Below, in pieces: positions 24,479 to 31,808 of a DNA stretch of 64,000 nt (its first letter is position 1; each line of letters begins with the position of its first letter). Under the pieces are notes generated by a model. It worked only from the letters and a program-made list of their open reading frames with translations. It was not told the origin of the DNA and searched no databases. The DNA lies in assembly GCF_000310245.1 (NCBI RefSeq), contig NC_020505.1, positions 868,001-932,000 of the forward strand, in the 5' to 3' direction. Source of the DNA: Candidatus Sulfuricurvum sp. RIFRC-1 (GTDB taxonomy: Bacteria > Campylobacterota > Campylobacteria > Campylobacterales > Sulfurimonadaceae). The position numbers were made by a program, and so were the translations under genes.

Positions 24479-25501
24479 TCAATTGATTAGAACATACGAT
24501 CTGAATTTCATGTCCCGGATGTTTTCCGTTTCATTAATGAACGTTTTGCCGCCATGGTAGGTTTCATAGTCGCCGCTCCAGGCATACGTGCAGCCCCCTG
24601 GTTCCGCATCGCTCTTGAGATAGATGGCGTATTGCTCTCCCGGTTTGACCATCGGCCCATAGTGTCCGAAATACAACCGCGTTGTGGGAGAAATTTCATT
24701 CGGATGCAACTCCCGGGTGTAATAGCTATGCGGCCCCAATCTTCCGTTTTCCATCGTGACTAAAGAGACATGCAGGCTTTTCGTGGGAGTGCACCGATGG
24801 TGTTTTATGTCTATCAGATCGAATGCTATGAGCCTGCCGCTTTGGGCAATCAAGAAAGACTGGGCTACCGTCTGATTGGCTGTGATTTCCAACCCTCCTC
24901 TACCGCCTACAAGGGTATGTTCCTGATCTATTTGGGTACCGTATTTTTTGATCGGTTTTTTTGTCACGTAAACTCCTTTTCCATCGTGTGTCTGCAGCGA
25001 TTCGGCTTGCTGGGCGAGTTGTTTGTCACAGATTAATCGCTCTAAAGAAGCAATCCTCCCCCTGTGCTTATTTTTCTGATAAAACGCTATAGCCTGACTT
25101 TCTAGAACATACGATTGCAAAAAATCGGATGGGGCACTGGTGTTGATTTTGAAAAAAGTATCGTAGTCATTCTCTCTGATGCTGCTTAACATCATCTGGT
25201 GTAACAAATGGACGATGCCGATATACTTATTTTCAAGCAATCGCAGTGATGAAAGGTATTCATTGTATTCATTGGCAGAAATATTCCCTTTTGATTCCAA
25301 AGACAAGCCTTGTTCGCGTAAGGATTTGCTTTGAACGCTGTATGCGAATATTTTGTCTTTTAGAATCTCATAATGAACGAAGGTTTCGAATTTAGAATTT
25401 GCATCGTAGAGTTTATTGCCTAACAAAGAATAGAGGGTTGGATTGTTTTGGGCTAGAAGAAATGTTGTCAACGTCGACAGAAGGAGAAATTTTGTGGACA
25501 C
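24479..25501 (-). CDS. Secreted beta-sandwich protein of unknown function
   Basis: A 340-residue protein starting at GTG with AAAGG upstream. A short Sec signal (KFLLLSTLTTFLLAQ) is followed by a helical part to about residue 170 and a C-terminal beta-rich domain (AQSFLIAQSGRLIAFDLID, VKPGEQYAIYLKSD, CTYAWSGDYETYHGG) that resembles carbohydrate- or surface-binding sandwich domains in which G..YAIYL..D is a conserved strand. Three of its four cysteines may form disulfides. It ends 42 bases before the pseudokinase fusion, so both are probably one operon. Confidence 0.7.
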   Translation of the reverse strand: MSTKFLLLSTLTTFLLAQNNPTLYSLLGNKLYDANSKFETFVHYEILKDKIFAYSVQSKSLREQGLSLESKGNISANEYNEYLSSLRLLENKYIGIVHLLHQMMLSSIRENDYDTFFKINTSAPSDFLQSYVLESQAIAFYQKNKHRGRIASLERLICDKQLAQQAESLQTHDGKGVYVTKKPIKKYGTQIDQEHTLVGGRGGLEITANQTVAQSFLIAQSGRLIAFDLIDIKHHRCTPTKSLHVSLVTMENGRLGPHSYYTRELHPNEISPTTRLYFGHYGPMVKPGEQYAIYLKSDAEPGGCTYAWSGDYETYHGGKTFINETENIRDMKFRSYVLIN

Positions 25502-25616
25502 TGTTGAGCCTTTTATATGCCGTTTTATATCTAGAAATGTTATTATATCAGAACAAAAAAAAATATTATTATGTATTAATGTTGAAAAATTTAATGGAAT
25601 GAAATAAGTATATATC

Positions 25617-25722
25617 TCTCAATGTTTTTTATCGGTTATTGTAATCCTGTGTTGTGTTAGATTGAAATTATCTAATATTTTAAACGTGGGGTGAGAGAGG
25701 GGTAATAAAAAAGTGAAGATTG
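25617..25722 (+). repeat. ~100 bp dispersed repeat, copy 1
   Basis: Shares TTTTTTATCGGTTATTGTAAT, an A+T-rich middle with ATTGAAATTAT, and GTGGGGTGAG.GAGGGGTAAT with the copy at 29441-29543. The whole interval 25502-25890 lacks a gene; besides this repeat it holds only A+T-rich sequence and the promoter region of the next gene. Confidence 0.6.
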
Positions 25723-25890
25723 AATACCTGACCACATAATCCCTCTATGCATGCCTATTTTCTCAAGCGGAAACATGAATAACGTGGACATTGAGGATAA
25801 TAGAACGTTAATTATTTTTTTATACCTTTTTATGTTTTTTTATTTTATAATAAACAATATTAATTTTGATTGTTAGATGAGGTGTAAAGC

Positions 25891-26946
25891 GTGAAATATA
25901 AAATTTGTTTTTTAATTATATTTATATTTTTTAATTTTGGGCATTTGAATGCAGACATTCTTGAAAGTTTAATTGGTTCATACAGAAATCATATAGATAT
26001 CCAAGGAACATATAAAGGTGGTATATACACTCCACCGGATAAAGATTTTGAATTTACTGTTCCATCACTTGTTGAGCCAGGCTATAGAATTAATGACTTT
26101 ATGAATCCAAATGATAAATCACAGGGATACGTAACGTTTCTTGATGATGTTGGACAACTGTTTAGAATAGATTTTTGGGATAACTATTTAAATAAAACGC
26201 AAACACAAAGATTAGAAGAGTTAGATGAGGAAGTATTAATTACATTTAAAAAATTTATGAACAATGTACAAATAATAAAAAAAGAAAAAATATCCGATGA
26301 TGTTTATTTTGTTTTTTACGATTTTCCAAAAGGTTCATCTGTTTTAGTTAATGAACATAGAATCAATGCGACTAGAGGTGTTTTATTTTTTGCAAAAGAG
26401 AATAAAATCATTGTATTGTCTCAACAATTTTTAGAATCACGCAATGATTATCGAAACTATGAAAAAGCAAAAAATTTACTTTTGTCTTTAAAGGATACAA
26501 ATTTTAAATTTAGATCTATGATCCGTAATGATATACAAGATTCTAATGAACAGCTAATGATAGGTTATAAGTATCTTGAAGCTAAACAGTTCCCTGAAGC
26601 AAGATATTGGATTGAAAAATCAGCTTTACAAGGTAATGCTATTGCTGAATGGACTTTTGGATTAATGTTTCTAAGAGGTGATGGTGTTTATAGGGATTAT
26701 ACAAATGCAAAAAAGTGGTTCGAAAAATCATCTAGTCAAGGTAATGTAAATGCAACATATGATTTGGCTGCTATGTACAATAATGGAGAAGGGATTCAAA
26801 AAGACATTAGTATTGCAAAACAGTTATTTATAAAATGTGCAAATATTGCTCACAAAGAATCAATAAAAGAACTAATTAAAATATATAAAAAAGAGGACAA
26901 CAAAAAAGAAGAAGAATATTGGATGGAGAAATTGTCAAAAATATAA
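25891..26946 (+). CDS. Secreted Sel1-repeat protein, A+T-rich
   Basis: A 351-residue protein from GTG with GAGG upstream. Signal peptide (CFLIIFIFFNFGHLNA), then a unique beta-rich domain to about residue 210, then three Sel1-like repeats (AKQFPEARYWIEKSALQGNA, GDGVYRDYTNAKKWFEKSS, GEGIQKDISIAKQLF). Sel1 repeats are helix pairs used for protein binding. The gene is much richer in A+T at third positions than the core genes around it, which suggests recent acquisition. It is followed by a weak AGGGAT…ATCCT hairpin with a T-run near 26948-26980. Confidence 0.75.
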   Translation: MKYKICFLIIFIFFNFGHLNADILESLIGSYRNHIDIQGTYKGGIYTPPDKDFEFTVPSLVEPGYRINDFMNPNDKSQGYVTFLDDVGQLFRIDFWDNYLNKTQTQRLEELDEEVLITFKKFMNNVQIIKKEKISDDVYFVFYDFPKGSSVLVNEHRINATRGVLFFAKENKIIVLSQQFLESRNDYRNYEKAKNLLLSLKDTNFKFRSMIRNDIQDSNEQLMIGYKYLEAKQFPEARYWIEKSALQGNAIAEWTFGLMFLRGDGVYRDYTNAKKWFEKSSSQGNVNATYDLAAMYNNGEGIQKDISIAKQLFIKCANIAHKESIKELIKIYKKEDNKKEEEYWMEKLSKI

Positions 26947-26985
26947 GGGATAAAAAGTAGTCCATCCTCTTTTTTGCTTTTTTCG

Positions 26986-26994
26986 TTCCCACTC
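26986..26994. repeat. Half-site of the palindromic repeat
   Basis: CGTTCCCACTC (26984-26994) equals the left arm of the palindrome family, but the right arm is missing (continues TATTTCTG). It lies 40 bases after the A+T-rich Sel1 gene. Confidence 0.35.
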
Positions 26995-27087
26995 TATTTC
27001 TGTCTATTTTCTTATAATTAACATTATATTTACGGATAATTAATCTTAGCTTTGATATAATTTAAAAAATTATTTCTGGACGATATT

Positions 27088-27441
27088 ATGCTCTTTTATT
27101 TGGCTCTCTTTTTTGCATTTTTATATTTTAAAATTGCCCGTGTTCATCGTAAAGAGGAAAAAACCTCTCGTATTCTTTTGGCTCAACATTGGTTGGTTGG
27201 ATTGGCTATTTTAGCCATTTTGAGATACGGTGGGTTGTATGTTTCATGGTATGTGTTTATGCCATTACTCTTTCTATTTGCCACCATGGTCTCGTTGATG
27301 GTCACAGCCATTCAGTTGGGAATTTTTGTTGATGGGAAACCTCTTTATGGATTGACTCAAACCTATAAGTATTTTCCTTTTTTAGGTTTCATCGTTATCG
27401 TCTTTTCTGCACTTCTTTGGGGTTGTCGATGGATATTCTAA
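27088..27441 (+). CDS. Small multi-pass membrane protein
   Basis: A 117-residue protein with four hydrophobic helices (about residues 1-16, 29-47, 53-78, 91-113) joined by short loops; the first loop is basic (KIARVHRKEEKTSR), placing it in the cytoplasm. No family recognised. Its ATG has no strong ribosome-binding site, but codon use is consistent along the frame. Isolated in the accessory region. Confidence 0.6.
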   Translation: MLFYLALFFAFLYFKIARVHRKEEKTSRILLAQHWLVGLAILAILRYGGLYVSWYVFMPLLFLFATMVSLMVTAIQLGIFVDGKPLYGLTQTYKYFPFLGFIVIVFSALLWGCRWIF

Positions 27442-27601
27442 GTGGAGTTATTTTAGTGGGAAGAGGGTAACAAAAAAGTAGCCTGCCCCATTTTTTCCGG
27501 CGGTGCTTTGAGTACATAATGAAGATGGAGTGTTCCTGACATCTTATTGTTCTCTGTTATGAAGCTGCCGCTTGCATTCTTCTGCTTCGCGGCTTCGCGG
27601 A

Positions 27602-27988
27602 TTACCTCTTGGTCTTTTCGATCATATGGTCAATAACGATGCTATGCTCATGCTGAGGACTGAACATCACGATCTCTGCATCTGCATCAACCCTGACGTT
27701 GTGGCCCGGGGGCCAGTAGAAGAGGTCATTCGCGTAAACTGTCTCCTGAATGCCTAGGTCGTCTGTTGTGGTGAGCTGACCGCGCAAGACGAATCCCCAG
27801 TGAGGCGACTGGCAGGAATTACCTTGCAGCCCCTGAAACAAAGGGATCGTATCAACACCCGCAGAAAGAGTAAAATATTCGCAACTGATCTTACCTAGGC
27901 CGGTCGCGTCCCCGAAATCCATTCGCTGACGAAGCACGGCACCCGGAATCTGCATTCTCACATCTACGTCATCTTTGGCTATACGCAT
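27602..27988 (-). CDS. Cupin-like protein
   Basis: A 128-residue protein resembling small cupins: QSPHWGFVLRGQLTTTDD is a cupin-1-like turn (PH…G.VL.G.L) and ANDLFYWPPGHNVRVDADAE resembles cupin motif 2 (G…P.GH…). The metal-binding pattern is incomplete. Third positions are G+C-rich, in contrast to the A+T-rich genes on both sides, so it probably came from a different donor. The interval 27442-27601 is non-coding and carries AAAAAAGTAGCCTGCCCC, similar to AAAAAGTAGTCCATCC near 26953. Confidence 0.7.
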   Translation of the reverse strand: MRIAKDDVDVRMQIPGAVLRQRMDFGDATGLGKISCEYFTLSAGVDTIPLFQGLQGNSCQSPHWGFVLRGQLTTTDDLGIQETVYANDLFYWPPGHNVRVDADAEIVMFSPQHEHSIVIDHMIEKTKR

Positions 27989-28168
27989 GGTTGTTTCTCC
28001 CTATTGATTAGCGGATGCTTCCGGTTGTCTACCCACCTATCGACGCATCCGAAAATTGAGATAGGGTTCAACTTCTTTATCCATTTACTATCTATTTTTT
28101 GCCTGAATTTTATTAAATATAAGGACATGACAAAAGTCCTACTGTCAAAAGTTGATTTTTTTTTAAAT

Positions 28169-28342
28169 TTAATACACTGAAACCGAGCGTGACAGAAGGG
28201 GATAGCACGATAGAACTTTTTTACGTAATGCGGGATGGAATCGGTAGGTTTCGAGATATTTCAGACGGGAGGTTTTGATAGAGTAGTTATATATCACTAT
28301 AGCGACACTGAGTACAATGAGAGCGATGATTGTTTTTTCCAT
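28169..28342 (-). CDS. Small single-pass membrane protein
   Basis: A 57-residue protein starting MEKTIIALIVLSVAIVIYNY: one N-terminal membrane helix followed by a basic cytoplasmic tail. A longer frame from 28405 would overlap the upstream gene by 34 bases and break the membrane-first layout, so I take the ATG at 28342. Family unknown. The interval 27989-28168 upstream of the cupin gene shows nothing recognisable. Confidence 0.45.
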   Translation of the reverse strand: MEKTIIALIVLSVAIVIYNYSIKTSRLKYLETYRFHPALRKKVLSCYPLLSRSVSVY

Positions 28343-28371
28343 TAATAGGTCTTTTTGAAGGAAGGAAAGGC

Positions 28372-28683
28372 TTAAAATTTTGTATACCTTTTCGTCAATC
28401 TGCAAAAATCGTAAAAATCACTCAGCATTAAATAGCGAAATTCTATATCTTCAAATTGTTTCTTCATAATCGGTTCGCCTTGCAGATAGTATCTCACATC
28501 TTTTTGAAACTCTTTTGGATATTCCAGCTTTTCTGATTGCAATGATGAGAAACAATCAAGGAAATCAAGAAAAAGATTACTCACGATCTCCTCTTGTTCC
28601 TGCGACCTGTGTGTGAGAAAATCGGTAATTTTTTCAAATCTCTCACATATATGTACTAAACACTGATTCACCAAATTCTCCAT
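28372..28683 (-). CDS. Hypothetical helical protein
   Basis: A 103-residue, probably all-helical soluble protein (ICERFEKITDFLTHRSQEQE, FQKDVRYYLQGEPIMKKQFE). No motif is recognised. It lies 29 bases upstream of the small membrane protein on the same strand and may be co-transcribed. Confidence 0.45.
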   Translation of the reverse strand: MENLVNQCLVHICERFEKITDFLTHRSQEQEEIVSNLFLDFLDCFSSLQSEKLEYPKEFQKDVRYYLQGEPIMKKQFEDIEFRYLMLSDFYDFCRLTKRYTKF

Positions 28684-28761
28684 AAAAGCGACTGTATGAA
28701 ACTGTATACATAAAGTATTCTAATGAAAGTAGATGGTTCCCGACTAGCAAAAAAGTGAAGA

Positions 28762-29043
28762 TTACACCATCTGAATCTGTAATCGTTTCCCCATTGCACT
28801 GACCGCACTTTCGATGGTTGCGAGGGTGATTGAGGTATTGAGTGGATCGAGTAGACGATCAATCGCACTGCGGCTGGTATGCATCCGTTTTGCCATTTCG
28901 GTTTTAGTAATATGCTCTTTTTTCATTGTCTCTTCGAGTTGGTAAGCGATGACCCGTTTGATCGCTACCGCTTCGGCTTCTGCGAGCATCCCTTCTTTTT
29001 CTAAAAAATCATCAAAATTGGTTCCGATTCCCTGTGGTTTCAT
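28762..29043 (-). CDS. HTH antitoxin of toxin–antitoxin pair 1
   Basis: A 93-residue protein: acidic helical N-terminus, then a helix-turn-helix (TKTEMAKRMHTSRSAIDRLL) and ATIESAVSAMGKRLQIQMV, typical of HigA-like antitoxins paired with Gp49/HigB toxins. Its start overlaps the toxin stop by four bases, with the toxin gene first (HigBA order). It should neutralise the toxin and bind the operator between the promoter hexamers at 29382-29410. Confidence 0.85.
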   Translation of the reverse strand: MKPQGIGTNFDDFLEKEGMLAEAEAVAIKRVIAYQLEETMKKEHITKTEMAKRMHTSRSAIDRLLDPLNTSITLATIESAVSAMGKRLQIQMV

Positions 29044-29378
29044 CGTATCTCCTTTAGGCGTTTGATCGCCAAATCTATCTCTTCTTTTGGGGTTTGCTGG
29101 CTTTTTTTAATGAACCCGTGGAGCAGTACCATCCAATCGTCTAGTATCGTAAAGATCACCCATGCGATACGCTTATCGGAAATATTGCTCCGCACTTCGT
29201 AGAGTTTGTTTCCGAGCGGGCGCGATACGGGCATCCCGATAGGCCATCCGTATTCGACGGTTTTAATATCATTGCCGACGATCTGACGATCATGCGGCTC
29301 TAATGATTTGAGCCATTCGCGCACGGGTTCGTTGCCGCTTGGGCTTTGATAGAATACGACGTTTATTTTTTTACTCAT
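29040..29378 (-). CDS. RelE/HigB-type (Gp49-like) toxin of pair 1
   Basis: A 112-residue phage-derived Gp49-like toxin of the RelE superfamily, a ribosome-dependent mRNA interferase. Motifs: SGNEPVREWLKSLEPHDRQI, GWPIGMPVSRPLGNKLYEVR, WMVLLHGFIKKSQQTP. The ATG is just three bases from the -10, and no ribosome-binding site is visible. Confidence 0.87.
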   Translation of the reverse strand: MSKKINVVFYQSPSGNEPVREWLKSLEPHDRQIVGNDIKTVEYGWPIGMPVSRPLGNKLYEVRSNISDKRIAWVIFTILDDWMVLLHGFIKKSQQTPKEEIDLAIKRLKEIR

Positions 29379-29381
29379 AGG

Positions 29382-29410
29382 ATTGTACCATTTTTGGTAC
29401 GATATGTCAA
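29382..29410 (-). promoter_or_regulatory. Promoter and operator of toxin–antitoxin pair 1
   Basis: TTGACA (29405-29410), 17-base spacer, TACAAT (29382-29387). The inverted repeat GTACC-aaaaat-GGTAC fills the spacer and reaches into the -10, a classical autoregulated operator. The -10 ends three bases before the toxin ATG. Confidence 0.75.
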
Positions 29411-29440
29411 AAGTATGGTTTGAGTAGGGAAAAAGGTTTT

Positions 29441-29543
29441 CGGCATTATCAACTCCCTTTTTATCGGTTATTGTAATGCTGAGTTATTTTATAATGAAAT
29501 TATATTGCATTTTGAAATGTGGGGTGAGGGAAGGGGAATTATT
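29441..29543 (+). repeat. ~100 bp dispersed repeat, copy 2
   Basis: Begins CGGCATTATCAACTCCCTTT, passes TATCGGTTATTGTAATGCTG and TAATGAAATTATATTGCA, and ends GTGGGGTGAGGGAAGGGGAA. It matches copy 3 (30228-) in its left part and copy 1 (25617-) over most of its length. It separates the two toxin–antitoxin pairs. Confidence 0.65.
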
Positions 29544-29847
29544 ACGAAGCCAAAGGGCTTCGTGTTAGATTGATTTCGAGGTTGAAGCCGACGGCTTTTG
29601 CGTATTCCATCAAGGTGGATAGATTGGGCATGTTTTTACTGTTTGGGCTTTCTAATCTCGAAATGTTACTTTTTTTGGTATGAAGCAGGTTGGCAACATC
29701 TTCTTGGGAGAGTTTCGCTTCGAGACGGGCTTTTATCATCTGTTTTTTGAGTGCAAAGATCGGTTCTAATGCCTCATATTCGGCTTTAACCTCTTCGTTT
29801 TTCAGAGCTTTTTCTTTGAATGCTTCAAAAGAAGGTCTATTCGTCAT
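29542..29847 (-). CDS. XRE-family antitoxin of toxin–antitoxin pair 2
   Basis: A 101-residue HigA-like protein with an XRE helix-turn-helix (ARLEAKLSQEDVANLLHTKK, SNISRLESPNSKNMPNLSTL) and C-terminal FNLEINL. The ATG at 29847 has AAGGAG seven bases upstream and overlaps the toxin stop by 11 bases. Expected to bind and neutralise the toxin encoded just upstream and to repress the operon. Confidence 0.88.
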   Translation of the reverse strand: MTNRPSFEAFKEKALKNEEVKAEYEALEPIFALKKQMIKARLEAKLSQEDVANLLHTKKSNISRLESPNSKNMPNLSTLMEYAKAVGFNLEINLTRSPLAS

Positions 29848-30166
29848 GCTCAATCTCCTTTTTTCGCTTGATGGCGATTTCGATCTCTTTTTGGGGTGTT
29901 TTTTGGGTCTTTTTCACAAATGAGTGGAGAATGATGATTTTTTTCCCACTCGCGTAACAAAAGAAACTTCTTCCTATCCCCTCCGCTCCTTTAGCCCTAA
30001 CTTCAAAAAGTCCCTCACCAAAAGCATCGGTGTACGGTTTTCCGAGATTGGGACCGTGTTCTTCGATCATCTCGAAGATACGAAGCATTTTTGCCAAAAT
30101 CTTGGCAGGAAAGGACAGCGTATCGGTTTCAACTGTTTCGTTGAAAAATTCGATTTCCCATTTCAT
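29837..30166 (-). CDS. RelE/HigB-type toxin of pair 2
   Basis: A 109-residue toxin of the RelE/ParE superfamily, phage Gp49-like: WEIEFFNETVETDTLSFPAK, GEGLFEVRAKGAEGIGRSFF, KKIIILHSFVKKTQKTPQKE. The sequence differs clearly from toxin 1 while following the same architecture. Likely an mRNA interferase. Toxin gene first, antitoxin second. Confidence 0.88.
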   Translation of the reverse strand: MKWEIEFFNETVETDTLSFPAKILAKMLRIFEMIEEHGPNLGKPYTDAFGEGLFEVRAKGAEGIGRSFFCYASGKKIIILHSFVKKTQKTPQKEIEIAIKRKKEIEHDE

Positions 30167-30169
30167 GTG

Positions 30170-30190
30170 ATTATATCAAAAATGATAACT
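30170..30190 (-). promoter_or_regulatory. Promoter and operator of toxin–antitoxin pair 2
   Basis: TATAAT (30170-30175, minus strand) ends three bases before the toxin ATG. The dyad TATCA-tttt-TGATA overlaps it. Layout is the same as in pair 1. Confidence 0.55.
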
Positions 30191-30227
30191 TTTGGAAAGA
30201 GAAGAAAAATAGTTTGATTATTTTGTC

Positions 30228-30316
30228 TCGGCATTATCAACTCCATTTTTAGAGAGCAGTGTAATACGGAATTATCGTACTATGAAATTATATGGCAATT
30301 TGAAATGGAGTTTAGT
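30228..30316 (+). repeat. ~100 bp dispersed repeat, copy 3
   Basis: CGGCATTATCAACTCCATTT … TATGAAATTATATGGCA … TTTGAAATGGAGTTTAGTTG. Its ends form the 10-base inverted repeat AACTCCATTT / AAATGGAGTT, so it could fold as a long imperfect hairpin. It lies upstream of toxin–antitoxin pair 2, and a palindromic repeat follows directly. Confidence 0.6.
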
Positions 30317-30324
30317 TGTCTGCA

Positions 30325-30346
30325 TTCCCACTCAGGAGAGTGGGAA
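30325..30346. repeat. Palindromic repeat copy 2
   Basis: TTCCCACTC-AGGA-GAGTGGGAA, perfect 9-base arms. The nuclease-like gene at 30332-30646 ends inside it. Confidence 0.75.
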
Positions 30347-30646
30347 CGAGGAAAATCTTTTTTTTGCCAAGTCAGATACATGGTCATGATGTTCATGAAG
30401 CTGTCCAGATAAATCACCATGCTTGTTCAGTTTTAATAGTTCTACTTTTTTCCTTCCACAAACGGGACATATCCATGTGGTGGGTGTACACACCCACCAT
30501 TTGTTAAAATGTACACCTTTTGCATTAAACTGTTTTCTTAACGCATCTGTCCAATTTGAATATTCACTATCGAGTCCGACTAAATTATCTTTTTTAAGGA
30601 ATTCATATAGCTCTTCTTTTGATGTAAAATCATTAAACCCATACAC
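30332..30646 (-). CDS. Zinc-finger/HNH-like protein, apparently truncated
   Basis: A 104-residue protein: helical N-terminus (SKEELYEFLKKDNLVGLDSE), HFNKWWVCTPTTWICPVCGR, then LHEHHDHVSDLAKKRF. The CPVCGR and HEHHDH pattern fits the start of an HNH-type nuclease or zinc-ribbon domain. The last ~10 codons lie in a palindromic repeat, so the natural C-terminus seems to have been replaced. AAGGA precedes the ATG. Truncation and nuclease identity are inferences. Confidence 0.5.
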   Translation of the reverse strand: MYGFNDFTSKEELYEFLKKDNLVGLDSEYSNWTDALRKQFNAKGVHFNKWWVCTPTTWICPVCGRKKVELLKLNKHGDLSGQLHEHHDHVSDLAKKRFSSFPLS

Positions 30647-30659
30647 ATTTATCCTTTAT

Positions 30660-30710
30660 ATTTAACGTTTAAAATGACCAATCAAAAACCTGCTAGTTGG
30701 ATTGTTAGGT
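30660..30710 (-). other. attC-like element between two single genes
   Basis: On the minus strand the 51-base interval begins with ACCTAAC (fits RYYYAAC) at the stop of the 271-residue gene and ends with GTTAAAT (fits GTTRRRY) 13 bases before the next ATG. That is the order expected for an integron cassette boundary. The inner L''/L' pairing is poor (only CCAA/TTGG), and it is slightly shorter than known sites, so the call is weak. Confidence 0.25.
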
Positions 30711-31520
30711 TTTAATATTTAGCTTATCCTGTAATGCATCATACATACTGTTAACTCTATCTTTGGCAATTTCAAGGTAAGAATCAAGTGTTTCTAAACT
30801 AACGATGTCGACCATATATGAGCCACGAGTATATTTTGACGTGGAGAATGCAAATCGTACAGATGCAAAAGGAATGCTTTCTACATTAACTGTACCCATA
30901 TCATCTAATTTGGCTGAAAATAACTTACCATCGACTACAACAACAGGTTTTGCAAAGAAAGCATAGGGGTAATGATGTTCGTTACCCTCACTAGGCCAAG
31001 AGTTTGCTTTCATGTTATGTTCTGCAGCTTTACACGCGGTGACGAGTGCTTGATACCAGCGAGATGGCTGATCCGGTTTTTTAAATGATTCATGAATTCC
31101 TGAACCTATCCATCCCATTTTTTTACCTAGAGAGTGCTCTTGCATGGGGTTAACTACAGCTCTTTTGACGTTGTCTTCAATTCCTGCAAAGAAGCAGGGC
31201 GAATTTAGTGCTTCGCTAAGATAAAATTCATGAATTGGTTCCTCTGCAAAGATGACCCATGGACTTTGTGATTTTTTTACTTCAATGCACAATGAATAAA
31301 AGAAGTTGAATAATATTTCTTTATCATTTTTTGCAATTGAAGTTAAGTAAGCTTCTGCATCGTACTCTCTAGAAATTTCTGCATCAAGATCAAAATAGCT
31401 AGCTAGCCCTGTTGCTTTCAATCCACTACTACGTAGTTTGGCAAGCACTTCCATTTCCGAACGAAAACCTGCTTTCTCAATATCTGCAAGAATTTTTTGT
31501 TCGAGTGATTCTGTATCCAT
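30705..31520 (-). CDS. Hypothetical protein with PD-(D/E)XK-like motif
   Basis: A 271-residue soluble protein. After a helical start, DLDAEISREYDAEAYL, then NFFYSLCIEVKKSQSPWVIF, gives a D…E-V-K pattern followed by a hydrophobic strand, as in PD-(D/E)XK nucleases and nuclease-like cassette proteins. The C-terminal part (ASVRFAFSTSKYTRGSYMVD) looks beta-rich. Function unknown; it could be a restriction-like or abortive-infection protein. Codon use is A+T-rich like other island genes. Confidence 0.5.
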   Translation of the reverse strand: MDTESLEQKILADIEKAGFRSEMEVLAKLRSSGLKATGLASYFDLDAEISREYDAEAYLTSIAKNDKEILFNFFYSLCIEVKKSQSPWVIFAEEPIHEFYLSEALNSPCFFAGIEDNVKRAVVNPMQEHSLGKKMGWIGSGIHESFKKPDQPSRWYQALVTACKAAEHNMKANSWPSEGNEHHYPYAFFAKPVVVVDGKLFSAKLDDMGTVNVESIPFASVRFAFSTSKYTRGSYMVDIVSLETLDSYLEIAKDRVNSMYDALQDKLNIKT

Positions 31521-31808
31521 AATACTAGTTATCCTAACTCTTTATTAGTACACATTTTATACGACTACGGCTTAAATAGATACTTGGTATAACAGATGAA
31601 ATGATAGTTAATATTTTCATATTGATCGTTAATGCTTAGCATCTTTTGCAGGATTAAGAAAAAAGCTGATTAAATTAATTCTTGGGTCAAGATTAGAAGT
31701 GTTTGAACAGAAGCGCGGTTGACTGCGCGTGGGCATTCCGCCGAGGAAAACTTAGCGTTAGCGTAGCCGAGCGGGGCTTTGCTCCGTCGGCGTAAAAAAT
31801 AAATGATC
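31521..31808. other. Island-to-core junction, non-coding
   Basis: The left two thirds are A+T-rich with no gene. From about 31710 the sequence turns sharply G+C-rich and holds a GCCGA…TCGGC hairpin (about 31765-31795), plausibly the htpG terminator or a repeat. I see no coding frame that looks real. Confidence 0.4.

Noticed and set aside
30228-30346. Long inverted repeat as a VCR-type attC site
   Set aside because: AACTCCATTT/AAATGGAGTT pairs well, but neither end has RYYYAAC or GTTRRRY in the right place.
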